Part shown: piece by piece, positions 63,449 to 64,000 of the stretch
Layout of the letters: the number at the start of each line of letters is the position of its first letter
Position numbering within the stretch: position 1 is the first letter of the stretch
Assembly: GCA_947494205.1 (NCBI GenBank)
Contig: CANLUH010000004.1
Span: 88,773-152,772 of the forward strand
DNA from: an uncultured Flavobacteriaceae bacterium
Lineage (GTDB): Bacteria; Bacteroidota; Bacteroidia; Flavobacteriales; Flavobacteriaceae
Length of the DNA stretch: 64,000 bases
Direction: 5' to 3'
Notes under the pieces: generated by a model
Told to the model about the DNA's origin: nothing
What the model saw: only the letters and a program-made list of their open reading frames with translations
The model's database searches: none
Position numbers and translations under genes: made by a program

Positions 63449-63652
63449 ATGGCACATCCTAAAAGAAAAATCTCTAAAACAAGAAGAGATAAGAGAAGAA
63501 CTCACTACAAAGCTGTAGCGCCACAAATTGCAACTTGTCCAACAACTGGAGAAGCTCATTTATACCATAGAGCTCACTGGTTCGAAGGTAAATTATATTA
63601 CAGAGGTCAAGTTTTAATTGACAACTCGGTAACAGAAGAAAATTTAGCATAA
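63449..63652 (+). CDS. rpmF: 50S ribosomal protein L32
   Basis: The 67-residue bL32 begins [21 protein letters not shown]. It has one Cys ([14 protein letters not shown]) and lacks the four-Cys zinc site, so it is the C-minus type. It follows the DUF177 gene by 9 bp and ends at a terminator before fabH. Confidence 0.97.
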   Translation: MAHPKRKISKTRRDKRRTHYKAVAPQIATCPTTGEAHLYHRAHWFEGKLYYRGQVLIDNSVTEENLA

Positions 63653-63671
63653 TTACTATGCATGCATATAG

Positions 63672-63697
63672 AAAAACGCTCACTTGTGAGCGTTTTT
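63672..63697 (+). terminator. Intrinsic terminator after rpmF
   Basis: AACGCTCA pairs with TGAGCGTT around CTTG, with an A-run before and T8 after. It can attenuate transcription into fabH. Confidence 0.8.
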
Positions 63698-63793
63698 TTT
63701 ATGATATTTTTTTCTTTGCGTTAAAAACAGCTTAATTTGTGTAATATTGATTAAAAATCATTAGTTTTATCAAAATTTCGCCTTTTTTGGACG

Positions 63794-63818
63794 AATTTGA
63801 ACAATTTTTGGTCAAATT
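63794..63818 (+). promoter_or_regulatory. Inverted repeat upstream of fabH
   Basis: AATTTGA (63794-63800) and TCAAATT (63812-63818) form a 7-bp inverted repeat with an 11-base spacer, 12 bp before the fabH ATG. It could be an operator or overlap promoter elements; I cannot assign a regulator. Confidence 0.3.
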
Positions 63819-63830
63819 AACTTAAAAAGT

Positions 63831-64000
63831 ATGAGTAAAATTTCAGCAGCGATTACAGCTGTAGGTGCCTATGTACCAGAGTATGTATTGACCAATCAAA
63901 TATTAGAAACGATTGTTGATACCAATGATGAATGGATTACTACAAGGACCGGTATTAAGGAACGTAGAATTCTTAAAGGCGAAGGCTTAGGGACTTCATA
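63831..64000 (+). CDS. fabH: 3-oxoacyl-ACP synthase III, N-terminal part (cut by window end)
   Basis: The first 56 residues are typical Fab[21 protein letters not shown], then [24 protein letters not shown]. FabH starts fatty acid synthesis by condensing acetyl-CoA with malonyl-ACP. The catalytic Cys, His and Asn lie beyond the window. Its position after DUF177-rpmF is the usual one. Confidence 0.95.
   Translation, partial: MSKISAAITAVGAYVPEYVLTNQILETIVDTNDEWITTRTGIKERRILKGEGLGTS

Overview
The window is a low-GC chromosomal segment of a Flavobacteriaceae bacterium (phylum Bacteroidota). The evidence is consistent. It has gliding-motility genes gldD and gldE, type IX secretion (T9SS) sorting domains of both type A and type B, PorP/SprF-like and PorE-like proteins, S46 dipeptidyl peptidase, LytS/LytTR signalling and a DUF177-rpmF-fabH cluster. 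Promoters of the Bacteroidota type (TTTG about 20 bp before TAnnTTTG) precede rplU and the HU gene. A marine genus such as Olleya, Lacinutrix or Winogradskyella is plausible, but that is inference. No phage, insertion sequence or CRISPR array is visible; almost everything is core or lineage-typical.

1-10.8 kb: an M19 dipeptidase, a secreted GH85 glycosidase gene broken by one in-frame TGA, a secreted protein of unknown role, ribosomal genes rpmA and rplU (L21 carries an unusual C-terminal extension), a pair of M16 peptidases, a DMT exporter and a metal-binding lipoprotein with a cysteine-rich tail. 10.8-21 kb: gldD-gldE-ssb-mutY on the minus strand, then HU, a 30-residue basic protein and RNase G behind a structured leader, then two outer-membrane-type proteins, one very large. 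21-31.4 kb: exonuclease III, an OmpA-like lipoprotein, an aldo/keto reductase, and a three-gene surface module made of a 1463-residue T9SS type B adhesin, a PorP/SprF-like barrel and a PorE-like periplasmic anchor.

31.5-43.4 kb: glycyl-tRNA synthetase, ComF, an Ig-like lipoprotein, an omega-amidase/aminotransferase pair, a DPP11-like peptidase and a LytS/LytTR two-component system. 43.7-57.6 kb: a PfkB kinase, a long PurF-like amidotransferase, a 504-bp gap holding a tandemly duplicated 77-bp element that looks like twin small RNAs, Mn-type superoxide dismutase, and AddA-like and AddB-like repair proteins separated by kbl and an abundant-type OmpA porin. 57.6-64 kb: tRNA-Ala(GGC), a universal stress protein, a MATE transporter, a 34-residue membrane protein overlapping queD, a small PID-CTERM-like protein, ribE, pdxA and the start of the DUF177-rpmF-fabH cluster.

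The best candidate for something undescribed is the twin element at 46834-47110. Each copy has a conserved stem, an 8-codon micro-ORF and a strong intrinsic terminator. Second-tier candidates are the rng leader, the 30- and 34-residue proteins, the L21 extension and the TGA-interrupted GH85 gene.
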